Positions 14,179 to 21,974 of a stretch of DNA of 37,846 nucleotides are shown in pieces. The DNA lies in the NCBI GenBank assembly GCA_016206785.1, contig JACQQV010000034.1, positions 1-37,846 of the forward strand, written 5' to 3'. The stretch comes from Candidatus Omnitrophota bacterium. Lineage in GTDB: Bacteria; Omnitrophota; Gorgyraeia; JACQQV01. Made by a program: the position numbers and the translations under genes. How positions within the stretch are numbered: the stretch's first letter is position 1; every line of letters begins with the position of its first letter. The notes beneath the pieces are model-generated. The model was not told the origin of the DNA, made no database searches, and worked only from the letters and a program-made list of their open reading frames with translations.

Positions 14179-16299
14179 TTATCCGGTAACAACCAGTTCG
14201 CTTTTGCTTCTAAATTTCTCAATAAATTTTTTACGGAGCGCGGCGTGGGAGGGGTGAGTGAGTCGAGGATCCTCCTCCAGAAGATGGCTCGCTTCCCTTT
14301 TGGTCTCTTCCAGGAGTGCGACATCCCGAATGAGATCAGCAATCTTCAATTCAAGTGCACCATGCTGGCGCTTTCCAAAAAAATCGCCCGGTCCCCGGAG
14401 GAGAAGATCCTCTTCAGCGATCCGAAAACCATCTAGATAACGAGAGAAAATGGTGAGTCTTTTCCGTGCCTCTTCCGTTTTGGGGGTGGACAAGACAAAA
14501 CAGGAGGCGGGGTAACGGCTTCGTGCGATCCGGCCACGGAGTTGATGGAGCTGACTCAATCCAAAACGTTCCCCATGTTCAATCACCATGACCGTCGCGT
14601 TCGGGACATCGATCCCCACTTCCACGACGATGGTGGAGACAAGAAGCGAGAGGTTTCCTTTTCGAAATTCCCTCATGAGTCGCTCTTTTGTGTCGCTTTT
14701 CATCCGCCCGTGCAAGAGCCCCACCCGAAATTCCGGAAGGACCTTTTGAAGGGTTTCCGCCATCTGGGTCGCCGCCAAGAGGTCCAGCCTTTCCGATTCT
14801 TCGATAAGGGGATAGACGACGTACCCCTGACGACCGGCTGTCAGTTCCCGACGGAGAAACGCGTAGATCTCCTCTCGTTTCTCCTCTTCCATCCAGCGGG
14901 TCTGAATGGTCGAGCGTCCTGGTGGCATTTCATCCAGGACCGAGATGTCCAAATCTCCGTAAAGGGTCAGCGCCAGTGTCCGGGGAATGGGGGTTGCTGT
15001 CATCACCAGGACATCCGGGTTTTCCCCTTTCTTACGCAAGAGGGCCCTCTGGACCACGCCAAACTTATGCTGTTCATCAATGGCGACGATTCCCAATTGT
15101 TTAAAACGGACCCCCTCCTCGACCAAGGCATGGGTCCCGATCACAAGATCAATTTGTCCCCTCTCGATCTGTCTTAAGATACGTCTCCTTTCAATCGCCC
15201 TTCCCCCTCCTGTAAGGCTAGCGAGCCGGATGTCCAACGGTGCCAAAAACTCTTTAAAGGTTGATGCATGCTGCTCGGCCAAAATTTCTGTCGGAACCAT
15301 GAGTGCCGCCTGGAATCCATTTTTGATCGCGAGAAGCATCGCATAAAGAATCACAAGAGTCTTTCCGGAACCGACATCTCCCTGGAGGAGGCGGTTCATC
15401 GGGATGCGATTTTCCATATCGCGACAGATCTCCCCCATCACCCTCCGCTGGGCGCTGGTCAAAGAAAAAGGGAAAAGACGTTCAAACGCTTCTACGGGAT
15501 AAAGGTCCCCCTGGGCCACCTGCTGTTTGGGGTTGGCACGGCTCTTTGTCCGACGGTAAGCGATGCTCAGTCCAAAGAGGAACAGTTCATTGAAAACCAG
15601 TTTGCGGCGTGCCTGTTCCGCCTCCTCCATCGACTTCGGAAAATGGACGGCACAGACCGCTTCTTGGAAAGAGGGGAGGCGGTATCGCTCGTGGGTCTCC
15701 TCGGGAAGGGGATCCACAAGAGACCGCCCATACCGAAGGATCCCTTCATGCACCACAGACCGAAGCCACCGCTGGGAGATCTCGGCGGTGAGTGGATAAA
15801 TCGGAACGATCCGGCCGACATGAAGCGAAGAAGCGTTTTCCTCTCCCGGTTCCACCCCTTCATGTTCCGGCTGATTCATCTGAAGCGAGTGAAACCGTTC
15901 CACCTTTCCATGGAGAATGATTTTTTGGCCAGGCGAAAAAAGGTATTTGAGATAAGGTTGGTTAAACCAGACGGCGCGAAGGATGCCGGTCTCATCCTTA
16001 AACGCCGCTTCCACGATCGAAAGTCCTTTTCGGGTTTTCCTCTCCCCCACCTTTAAAACAGTTCCCACCGTCGTCTGAATCTCCCCCACCTTGAGGGAAC
16101 GGATGGGAGAAAGATGGGAGCGGTCTTCATACCGCTTGGGAAGAGTAAGTAAAAGGTCCTCAATGGTCGTAATCCCCAAGCGAGACAAAAGCTCCGCCCG
16201 CTTGGGTCCTACCCCTTTGAGGTAACGGACGGGGATCTTTTGGGGATCCTTTTTCTCTTGATGTCGTCTTTCAAATGTGATAGGTTGATTAAACGACAT
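14179..16299 (-). CDS. recG: ATP-dependent DNA helicase RecG
   Basis: A 706-residue protein. After a short N-terminal stretch comes VRYLKGVGPKRAELL, the RecG wedge-domain entry, then the OB wedge. The helicase core has GDVGSGKT (motif I), AIDEQHKFGV (motif II), MTATPIPRTLAL (motif III) and QLRGRIARS (motif VI; QLRGRVGR in most RecGs). It remodels stalled replication forks. ATG 16299 is preferred because an extended -10 (TGTTATAAT) lies immediately upstream, which would make the mRNA begin at this codon; a TTG at 16338 is the longer alternative and would contain the promoter. Confidence 0.93.
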   Translation of the reverse strand: MSFNQPITFERRHQEKKDPQKIPVRYLKGVGPKRAELLSRLGITTIEDLLLTLPKRYEDRSHLSPIRSLKVGEIQTTVGTVLKVGERKTRKGLSIVEAAFKDETGILRAVWFNQPYLKYLFSPGQKIILHGKVERFHSLQMNQPEHEGVEPGEENASSLHVGRIVPIYPLTAEISQRWLRSVVHEGILRYGRSLVDPLPEETHERYRLPSFQEAVCAVHFPKSMEEAEQARRKLVFNELFLFGLSIAYRRTKSRANPKQQVAQGDLYPVEAFERLFPFSLTSAQRRVMGEICRDMENRIPMNRLLQGDVGSGKTLVILYAMLLAIKNGFQAALMVPTEILAEQHASTFKEFLAPLDIRLASLTGGGRAIERRRILRQIERGQIDLVIGTHALVEEGVRFKQLGIVAIDEQHKFGVVQRALLRKKGENPDVLVMTATPIPRTLALTLYGDLDISVLDEMPPGRSTIQTRWMEEEKREEIYAFLRRELTAGRQGYVVYPLIEESERLDLLAATQMAETLQKVLPEFRVGLLHGRMKSDTKERLMREFRKGNLSLLVSTIVVEVGIDVPNATVMVIEHGERFGLSQLHQLRGRIARSRYPASCFVLSTPKTEEARKRLTIFSRYLDGFRIAEEDLLLRGPGDFFGKRQHGALELKIADLIRDVALLEETKREASHLLEEDPRLTHPSHAALRKKFIEKFRSKSELVVTG

Positions 16300-16313
16300 G
16301 CCTTTATTATAAC
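16285..16313 (+). promoter_or_regulatory. Promoter of rpmB overlapping the recG promoter
   Basis: TTGATT (16285-16290), 17 nt, TATAAC (16308-16313). Transcription would start near 16320, just before the twin palindromes. The -10 hexamer overlaps the -10 of the opposite-strand recG promoter, so the two cannot be opened by two polymerases at once. Confidence 0.55.
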
Positions 16314-16314
16314 A
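16306..16314 (-). promoter_or_regulatory. Extended -10 promoter of recG, leaderless
   Basis: TGTTATAAT on the minus strand has a perfect TATAAT (16306-16311) and the TG extension. Six bases (AAAGGC) separate it from ATG 16299, so transcription is predicted to start at the initiation codon. No good -35 is seen, as often with extended -10 promoters. Confidence 0.5.
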
Positions 16315-16323
16315 TGGACAAGC

Positions 16324-16358
16324 GGGACTAAGTCCCAAAGATGGAGGGACTTAGTCCC
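16324..16358. promoter_or_regulatory. Twin GGGACT-N-AGTCCC palindromes forming a hairpin
   Basis: GGGACTAAGTCCC (16324-16336) and GGGACTTAGTCCC (16346-16358) are exact reverse complements, separated by 9 nt, and each is itself a perfect 6+1+6 palindrome. As DNA they look like two operators 22 bp apart; as RNA they fold into a 13-bp stem at the 5' end of the rpmB message. Confidence 0.6.
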
Positions 16359-16382
16359 TGTGAAGACTTCAAGGAGAAAAAG

Positions 16383-16637
16383 ATGGCAAGGGTTTGTGAG
16401 ATTTGCGGCAAGGGACCTGTCGCCGGCCGCGTCATTTCCCGACGGGGTATGGCGAAGAAAAAAGGGGGCGTTGGAAAAAAGGTGACAGGGATCGCCAAAC
16501 GCCGTTTCTTTCCGAACCTTCAAAAAATCCGGGCCACCCTGCATGGCGTCCGGAAGACCATTCAGGTCTGTACCAAATGTCTGAAAACAGGAAAAATTGA
16601 AAAGGGGATTTTTAGGATCCGGCCGGAACAAGCCTAG
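16383..16637 (+). CDS. rpmB: 50S ribosomal protein L28
   Basis: An 84-residue basic protein starting MARVCEICGKGPVAGRVISR. Four cysteines (CEIC near the start, CTKC near the end) make the zinc-binding form. The body matches L28 (RRFFPNLQKIRATL). AAGGAG lies 6 nt before ATG 16383, which rules out the longer in-frame start at 16341 inside the hairpin. The gene diverges from recG and converges on recJ, overlapping its 3' end by 26 nt, so the L28 tail (RIRPEQA) is also antisense to recJ. Confidence 0.95.
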   Translation: MARVCEICGKGPVAGRVISRRGMAKKKGGVGKKVTGIAKRRFFPNLQKIRATLHGVRKTIQVCTKCLKTGKIEKGIFRIRPEQA

Positions 16638-18336
16638 AAGGAGCGAAATCTTTGATATGTAAACAAGGTGTCCCTCTTTCCTCGTTCTTCTTGTGAACCG
16701 GATGATAAACCAGATCGATCGGCTGATCGAGAAAAGGGGTCACTTCTCTTGCGAGTTGCGAAGAGAGGGTGGCCTCAAAAGAAAGATCTCCTTTGCGCTC
16801 GCTCACCTCACCCCTCACTTCCCCTCCCTGTTTGAAGCAGTTCCGCAGCAAAAGCCTTTTTGAAAGGAAAAGAGGTTCCGGATTTCCTGGCCCGAAGGGC
16901 TGAAGTTGTTTGAATTCTTCAAGAAGCGACGCTTGAAGTGTACCGAGGGGAATCTCCATATCCACTAAGAGGGTTGGAACAAGATCCTCCGCGTCCAACG
17001 TTTGAGAAGCGATCCGATTGATCGATTCTCGAAACGGCTGAATATTTTCTTCCCGAAGGGTCACCCCACAGGCGAACTTGTGCCCCCCGAATTCATCCAG
17101 GTATTCCTTGCACTGATCGAGAGCGGCCGGAAGCGGAAATCCTTGAATCGATCGGGCCGAACCGCGTCCGATCCCTCCCGTGACGGCGATGACAATGGTG
17201 GGTCGATAAAACCGATTGAGGATCCGTGAAGCGATAATGCCAACGACTCCCGGATGCCATCTTTCATCCTGAAGGACGATGACCCGCTCATGCTTAAAAT
17301 TAATTTCCCGCTCGACCTTTGCGATCGCCTCTTTGAGCATCTGGGTCTCGATGCGACGGCGGTTCTTGTTTCCTACCTCCAATTGTTGAGAGAGTCGCCC
17401 TGCCTCCTCTTCATCGTCGGTGAGGAGAAGCTTGAGGGAGATCTCTGCAGAACCGAGTCGACCAGAGGCATTAATCCGAGGGGCCACAATAAAGCCGATG
17501 TCCCTTGGAATGAGCGTTTGTCGACGGATCCCTCCCAGGGAAAGGAGGGCCCGGAGCCCCGGTTTTTGTCTCTTCTCGAGCATCCTCAATCCATGGTGAA
17601 CCAAGATGCGGTTCTCCCCGATCATCGGCACCACATCCGCAACAGTCCCCACGGCAACAAGATCCAAATGGGCCTGAATTTTTTCTTCCATCTCTGGTAA
17701 AACCGTCTTTGCCACCGCAGAAGCAAGTTTATAGGCAAGCCCCACGCCGGAAAGAAAACGGAAGGGATACGCACATCCTTTTTGCAGCGGATTAATGATC
17801 GCGTACGCCTTCGGAAGTTCCCTCTTCGGCTCATGATGATCGGTAAGGATAATATCCATCCCCAATTCTTTTAAATGCGCCACCGCTTCATGTCCGGCGA
17901 TCCCTGTGTCCACACTGATGATGACTGCAACCCCCTTTTTCTTCGCAAGGGTCAGAAACGTTTTATTGAGACCGTAGCCGTCGGTCAAACGGTTCGGGAT
18001 ATGGTGAAGGGTATGAAACCCAAACGCATTCAGACTCCGCACAAGAAGAGAGGTGCTCGTGACACCGTCGACGTCGTAATCACCCCAGACGAGAACCTTT
18101 TCCTTCTCCTTCAAAGCCCTTTTGAGTCTCCCGACCGCTTTCTCCATATCTTTAAGGTTAAAGGGATCGTGACAAGAAGAAAGGTCGTGGGAGAGAAAGG
18201 CGCGGGCTTGAGAAGCGGTCTCAACGCCTCGATGGATCAAAAGTTGGGCCGTCACTGGATGAAGATGGAGGGCTTCTGCCAATTCTTCCCGCAATGTCGG
18301 ATTGGGAATTCTAATCTCCCACCTTTTAAGGGTCAT
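16612..18336 (-). CDS. recJ: Single-stranded-DNA-specific exonuclease RecJ
   Basis: A 574-residue DHH-family nuclease. Motifs: WGDYDVDGVTSTSLL, SVDTGIAGHEAV, LTDHHEP, then GRLGSAEISLKLLLTDD, and the DHHA1 motif GGHKFACGVTL, all in normal order. It degrades single strands 5' to 3' in recombination and mismatch repair. ATG 18336 overlaps the secDF stop as ATGA; a GTG at 18354 is possible. It ends the long yebC-recJ operon and runs head-on into rpmB with no terminator between them. Confidence 0.94.
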   Translation of the reverse strand: MTLKRWEIRIPNPTLREELAEALHLHPVTAQLLIHRGVETASQARAFLSHDLSSCHDPFNLKDMEKAVGRLKRALKEKEKVLVWGDYDVDGVTSTSLLVRSLNAFGFHTLHHIPNRLTDGYGLNKTFLTLAKKKGVAVIISVDTGIAGHEAVAHLKELGMDIILTDHHEPKRELPKAYAIINPLQKGCAYPFRFLSGVGLAYKLASAVAKTVLPEMEEKIQAHLDLVAVGTVADVVPMIGENRILVHHGLRMLEKRQKPGLRALLSLGGIRRQTLIPRDIGFIVAPRINASGRLGSAEISLKLLLTDDEEEAGRLSQQLEVGNKNRRRIETQMLKEAIAKVEREINFKHERVIVLQDERWHPGVVGIIASRILNRFYRPTIVIAVTGGIGRGSARSIQGFPLPAALDQCKEYLDEFGGHKFACGVTLREENIQPFRESINRIASQTLDAEDLVPTLLVDMEIPLGTLQASLLEEFKQLQPFGPGNPEPLFLSKRLLLRNCFKQGGEVRGEVSERKGDLSFEATLSSQLAREVTPFLDQPIDLVYHPVHKKNEERGTPCLHIKDFAPSRLVPAGS

Positions 18337-20501
18337 CGTCTTCGACCGCTCCACGCAATGACAAGAGGGGATGCGATATAGACCGTAGAATAGACGCCGG
18401 AGATAAAGCCGACCAAAAGACTAAAGGAAAAATCATTAATCACCTTTCCGCCGAAAAGGAAAAGGGCGAGCACGGACAAAAGGGCCGTAAAGGAGGTGAG
18501 GAGTGTTCTGGAGAGCGTTTCATTCACACTTAAATTAACCACTTCGACAAGGGTGGCCTTCCGCATCGTCCGAAGTTTCTCGCGAATCCGATCGTAGATC
18601 ACAATGGTATCGTTGATTGAAAACCCTGCAATCGTGAGGATCGCCGCAAGAACGGTAAGATCGACTTCCCGATGGGTGACGGCCAACATTCCCAGCGTGA
18701 CAAAGACGTCGTGAAAAAGGGCAATGATGCCGGCTACGGCAAATGCCGCATTCTTAAACCGAAACCAGACATAGATGAGAATCCCCCCCAACGCATAGAA
18801 GAGGGCCAAGGTCGCTTGAAACCGGAGACGCTTCCCTACCGAGGGACCCACTTTTTCGACTCGGAGGATTTCAACGGGATTGTTTGGAAAATCCTTTTTG
18901 AGTTCCGAAGAAACCTCCTTGGCGGTGTCTCCGGAAGTCCTGATGAGAAGGGCATGGGTTTCCTGAAACTGTTGGAGGGAGACATCCGCCAGTCCGATGT
19001 CCGAAAGGGAAGAGCGGACCTGTTCCGCCGAGAGAGATTCCTTAAACCGATACTCCTGAATCTGGCCCCCCGTAAAATCAATCCCGTACGCTTTGTCTCC
19101 CTGCAGCAAGAAATAGATCATCCCTCCTAAGATCACAACCAGAGAGAGGAGGTAACAGATTCTCCGCTTCCCGATGAAGTCGATTTTTGTTGGGCCGATG
19201 AGTTGGAACATCCGAATGTTTTTCAAGAGCTTTGATTCGACCAAAAGATCGAAGAAGACACGGGTCACATAAATCGCCGTGAACATACTCGCGATAAGGC
19301 CCAGCGTCAGCGTCACCCCAAACCCGCGGATAGGTCCTGAACCGAACCAGAAAAGGAGAATGGCGGCAATGAGTGTCGTCACATTGGAATCAAAGATGGC
19401 GGTAAAAGCTTTGTGATAGCCGGTCGTGATCGCGTTCCGGATCGGTCTTCCTCCGCGAAGTTCTTCCCGGATCCGCTCATAAATGAGGACGTTGGCATCG
19501 ACCGCCATTCCGACGGTTAAAATCATCCCGGCAATACCAGGGAGAGTGAGTGTGGCATGAAGGAGAGCAAGTCCCGCCAAAATCAAAAGAAAATTGAAAA
19601 TGACTGCAAGGCTCGCAACGATTCCCGCCAGAAGATAATAGAGACACATAAACAAAACGACAAGAACACCCCCCAACAGAGAGGCCTTAATCCCTGATTG
19701 AATGGAATCTTTCCCCAACAAAGGGCCGATCGTCCGTTCTTCTTCAATGTGAATCGGCGCGGGGAGTGCTCCTGCCCGGAGCACAATGGCAAGGTCTGAA
19801 GCTTCCTCCATACTAAAACGCCCTGTAATCTGGGCGTGACCTGAAGGGATCCGTTCCTTAATGACCGGGGCGGATTGGACTTTCCCATCCAGAACAATGG
19901 CGAGGCGTCGTCCCACGTTGTCGCGGGTGATTCTCGAAAATTCTCGCCCGCCCTGGGCGTTGAATTCGAGAGAAACATACGGTTCGTTAAACTGACTCTG
20001 ATCGAATGAGACGGTGGCGGTCACCAGCGCCTCCCCTGTCAAGGCAGCTTTTCTTTCAAGGAGGAGCTGTTCTTTTTCGTGAGGAACGAGTTCATATCCC
20101 TCCGGGGCTTCCCCCGATTTCGCCTTTTCCAAAAGTCCCAGATCATCTGAGACCAGTTTAAATTCAAGGTGTGCCGTTTTCCCAATGAGATCGAGCGCCC
20201 GTTCCCTATCCGTGATCCCGGGAAGTTGAACGACGATTTCGTCTTTCCCTTGCTGGTGAATGACCGGCTCTTTCACGCCAAATTGGTCGATCCTGTTCCG
20301 GATAATCTCAAGGGCCCTCTCCGCAGCATCCTCCGCCTGCTTCTTGTTAAGGCCCGTCGTATCAACCTTTAAAATAAGATGCATCCCCCCTTGAAGATCG
20401 AGCCCCAAATTGATCTTTTGAGAAAGAGGATAAATGCTCCACAATGAGCCGAATAAAATGGCGAGAATCAAAAGAACTTTCCACTTGAGTTGACGCCCCA
20501 T
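18333..20501 (-). CDS. secDF: Fused protein-export membrane protein SecDF
   Basis: A 722-residue protein joining SecD and SecF. The SecD part opens with a signal-anchor helix and LGLDLQGGMHLIL, then the large periplasmic region and helices with GMAVDANVLIYERIREEL, whose Asp is the proton-relay residue. SecF begins near residue 440 (IDFIGKRR) with its own DFTGG loop and FSINDTIVIYDRIRE. SecDF uses the proton gradient to help proteins leave the Sec channel. Fusion is usual in Bacillus, Bacteroidetes and several deeply branching phyla, while proteobacteria mostly keep two genes; it is a taxonomic hint. It follows yajC by 1 nt and overlaps recJ. Confidence 0.96.
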   Translation of the reverse strand: MGRQLKWKVLLILAILFGSLWSIYPLSQKINLGLDLQGGMHLILKVDTTGLNKKQAEDAAERALEIIRNRIDQFGVKEPVIHQQGKDEIVVQLPGITDRERALDLIGKTAHLEFKLVSDDLGLLEKAKSGEAPEGYELVPHEKEQLLLERKAALTGEALVTATVSFDQSQFNEPYVSLEFNAQGGREFSRITRDNVGRRLAIVLDGKVQSAPVIKERIPSGHAQITGRFSMEEASDLAIVLRAGALPAPIHIEEERTIGPLLGKDSIQSGIKASLLGGVLVVLFMCLYYLLAGIVASLAVIFNFLLILAGLALLHATLTLPGIAGMILTVGMAVDANVLIYERIREELRGGRPIRNAITTGYHKAFTAIFDSNVTTLIAAILLFWFGSGPIRGFGVTLTLGLIASMFTAIYVTRVFFDLLVESKLLKNIRMFQLIGPTKIDFIGKRRICYLLSLVVILGGMIYFLLQGDKAYGIDFTGGQIQEYRFKESLSAEQVRSSLSDIGLADVSLQQFQETHALLIRTSGDTAKEVSSELKKDFPNNPVEILRVEKVGPSVGKRLRFQATLALFYALGGILIYVWFRFKNAAFAVAGIIALFHDVFVTLGMLAVTHREVDLTVLAAILTIAGFSINDTIVIYDRIREKLRTMRKATLVEVVNLSVNETLSRTLLTSFTALLSVLALFLFGGKVINDFSFSLLVGFISGVYSTVYIASPLVIAWSGRRR

Positions 20502-20502
20502 G

Positions 20503-20811
20503 TCACCCCCTCTTCGGTTCGATGCCCTGTTCCTCGGTCCGAGACTTCTGAACCTTGGTGATGGCGCTCCGCTCCACCTCGATCTTCACATTCTCCGCAA
20601 CGCGGAGGAGAACGCTCTCCTCTTTCAAGCCAACCACCGTTCCATGGATACCGCCACTGGTAACGACCTCGTCATTTTTACTGAGATTTTTGATCATCTC
20701 TTGATGCCGTGCCTGCTGTTTCTGTTGCGGCCGGATGAGAAGGAAGTAAAATACAAGAAACATAAGAAGGATCGGAAAAAATGAGAAAAGAGGGGAAGGT
20801 CCTTGGTTCAT
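20503..20811 (-). CDS. yajC: Preprotein translocase subunit YajC
   Basis: A 102-residue protein with one N-terminal membrane helix (FSFFPILLMFLVFYFLLI) followed at once by RPQQKQQ, the YajC hallmark, and a small soluble beta domain (GDEVVTSGGIHG type: NDEVVTSGGIHGTVVG). It is an accessory part of the SecDF-YajC complex. ATG 20811 overlaps the tgt stop as ATGA; the longer start at 20829 is less likely. Confidence 0.95.
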   Translation of the reverse strand: MNQGPSPLFSFFPILLMFLVFYFLLIRPQQKQQARHQEMIKNLSKNDEVVTSGGIHGTVVGLKEESVLLRVAENVKIEVERSAITKVQKSRTEEQGIEPKRG

Positions 20812-21974
20812 GGATGTCTCCTGACCCATTGGTGAATCTGGTCTTTATAGTCGTTGAACCGCTTCTGCGCAATCGCCACTCTCGCTTCCCTCATCAAGCG
20901 GAGATAAAATGAAACGTTGTGAAGTGTCGTCAGTCTTACTCCCAAGATCTCCTTTGCATCGAGAAGGTGGTGGAGATACGCACGACTGTATCCCCTGCAA
21001 GCGAGACAGTCACATCCTTCTTCAATGGGCCCGGACTCTAAAGCGTAGGAAGCGTTCTTGAGGTTTAGTATACCATAAGAAGTAAAAACTTGACCATTTC
21101 TTCCATTTCGGGTTGGAAGGACACAGTCAAAAAGATCGATCCCGAGCGCAATCCCTTCCAAAATATCTTGCGGCATCCCGACTCCCATCAGATACTTCGG
21201 TTTGTCAGGAGGAAGATGTCCCGCACAGACGGCGCTACTCTCCCAAAGAAGCTCCTTCGACTCTCCGACACTTAACCCGCCAATGGCATATCCATCAAAT
21301 CCGATGGCCACAAGAGTCTCGCAACTTTCTTTTCGAAGATCCCGATAAGTCCCCCCCTGAACGATGCCGAAGAGAAGCTGCTCCTTGTTCGTCGTTCGTC
21401 GTTCGTCGTTCGTGATGCGTCTGAATTCCCTCTTCGAACGCTCGGCCCACACATGGGTCCGACGCATCGCCTCCTCTGTCTCTTTTCTCCCGCTCGGATA
21501 AGCGGTGCATTCATCCAGAACCATCGCGATGTCACTTCCGAGAAGGCGTTGGAACTGAATGATCTTTTCGGGAGTGACAAATTGTTTCGAACCGTCAATA
21601 TGAGATTGAAAGGAGAGACCTTCATCAGTCACTTTTCTCAAGGGGGCAAGGCTAAAAATCTGGAAGCCGCCGCTATCGGTCAACATCGCACCTTTCCAGT
21701 TCATAAAGGCATGGAGGCCCCCAACGTTTTGAAAGATCTTCTCCCCTGGCCGTAAATAAAGATGATACGCATTGGAAAGGATCATCTGCGCACCCAATGT
21801 TTCGAGTTCTTCACTCGAAAGGGCCTTGACGGTCCCTTGGGTGCCGCATGGCATGAAACAAGGGGTTTCGATTTCACCGTGAGCCGTCTGGAGTTTGCCT
21901 ATGCGCGCTTTCGTCGCAGTATCGTGGGAAACGATCTGAAAAGGATTCTCTATGGTTTGGTCTACGGTCCTCAT
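20808..21974 (-). CDS. tgt: tRNA-guanine(34) transglycosylase with in-frame repeat insertion
   Basis: A 388-residue bacterial Tgt. Seen are MLTDSGGFQIFSL with the active Asp, GIVQGGTYRDLR, AIGGLSVGE, the second catalytic Asp region (DLFDCVLPTRNGRNG) and the zinc site CDCLACRGYSRAYLHHL. It swaps guanine 34 for preQ1 in Asp, Asn, His and Tyr tRNAs. Between WAERSKREFRR and LLFGIVQGG it has about 13 extra residues (TNDERRTTNKEQ) compared with the usual family spacing, encoded by a 7-nt tandem repeat. The insert lies on a surface segment before the QGG strand, so activity may survive. It overlaps queA and yajC by 4 nt each. Confidence 0.94.
   Translation of the reverse strand: MRTVDQTIENPFQIVSHDTATKARIGKLQTAHGEIETPCFMPCGTQGTVKALSSEELETLGAQMILSNAYHLYLRPGEKIFQNVGGLHAFMNWKGAMLTDSGGFQIFSLAPLRKVTDEGLSFQSHIDGSKQFVTPEKIIQFQRLLGSDIAMVLDECTAYPSGRKETEEAMRRTHVWAERSKREFRRITNDERRTTNKEQLLFGIVQGGTYRDLRKESCETLVAIGFDGYAIGGLSVGESKELLWESSAVCAGHLPPDKPKYLMGVGMPQDILEGIALGIDLFDCVLPTRNGRNGQVFTSYGILNLKNASYALESGPIEEGCDCLACRGYSRAYLHHLLDAKEILGVRLTTLHNVSFYLRLMREARVAIAQKRFNDYKDQIHQWVRRHP
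21387..21414. repeat. Four tandem copies of a 7-nt repeat inside tgt
   Basis: GTTCGTC is repeated three times and followed by GTTCGTG (plus strand), 28 nt in all. Seven is not a multiple of three, so gain or loss of one copy would shift the tgt frame. On the coding strand it reads as repeats of GACGAAC. Confidence 0.85.

Noticed and set aside
15268-16056. Long plus-strand open frame (262 residues) opposite recG
   Set aside because: recG on the minus strand is complete with all motifs; the antisense frame has no family pattern, and similar shadows lie opposite fabF and fabD.
21387-21414. Tandem repeat in tgt as a CRISPR
   Set aside because: Units of 7 nt with no spacers inside a coding region.
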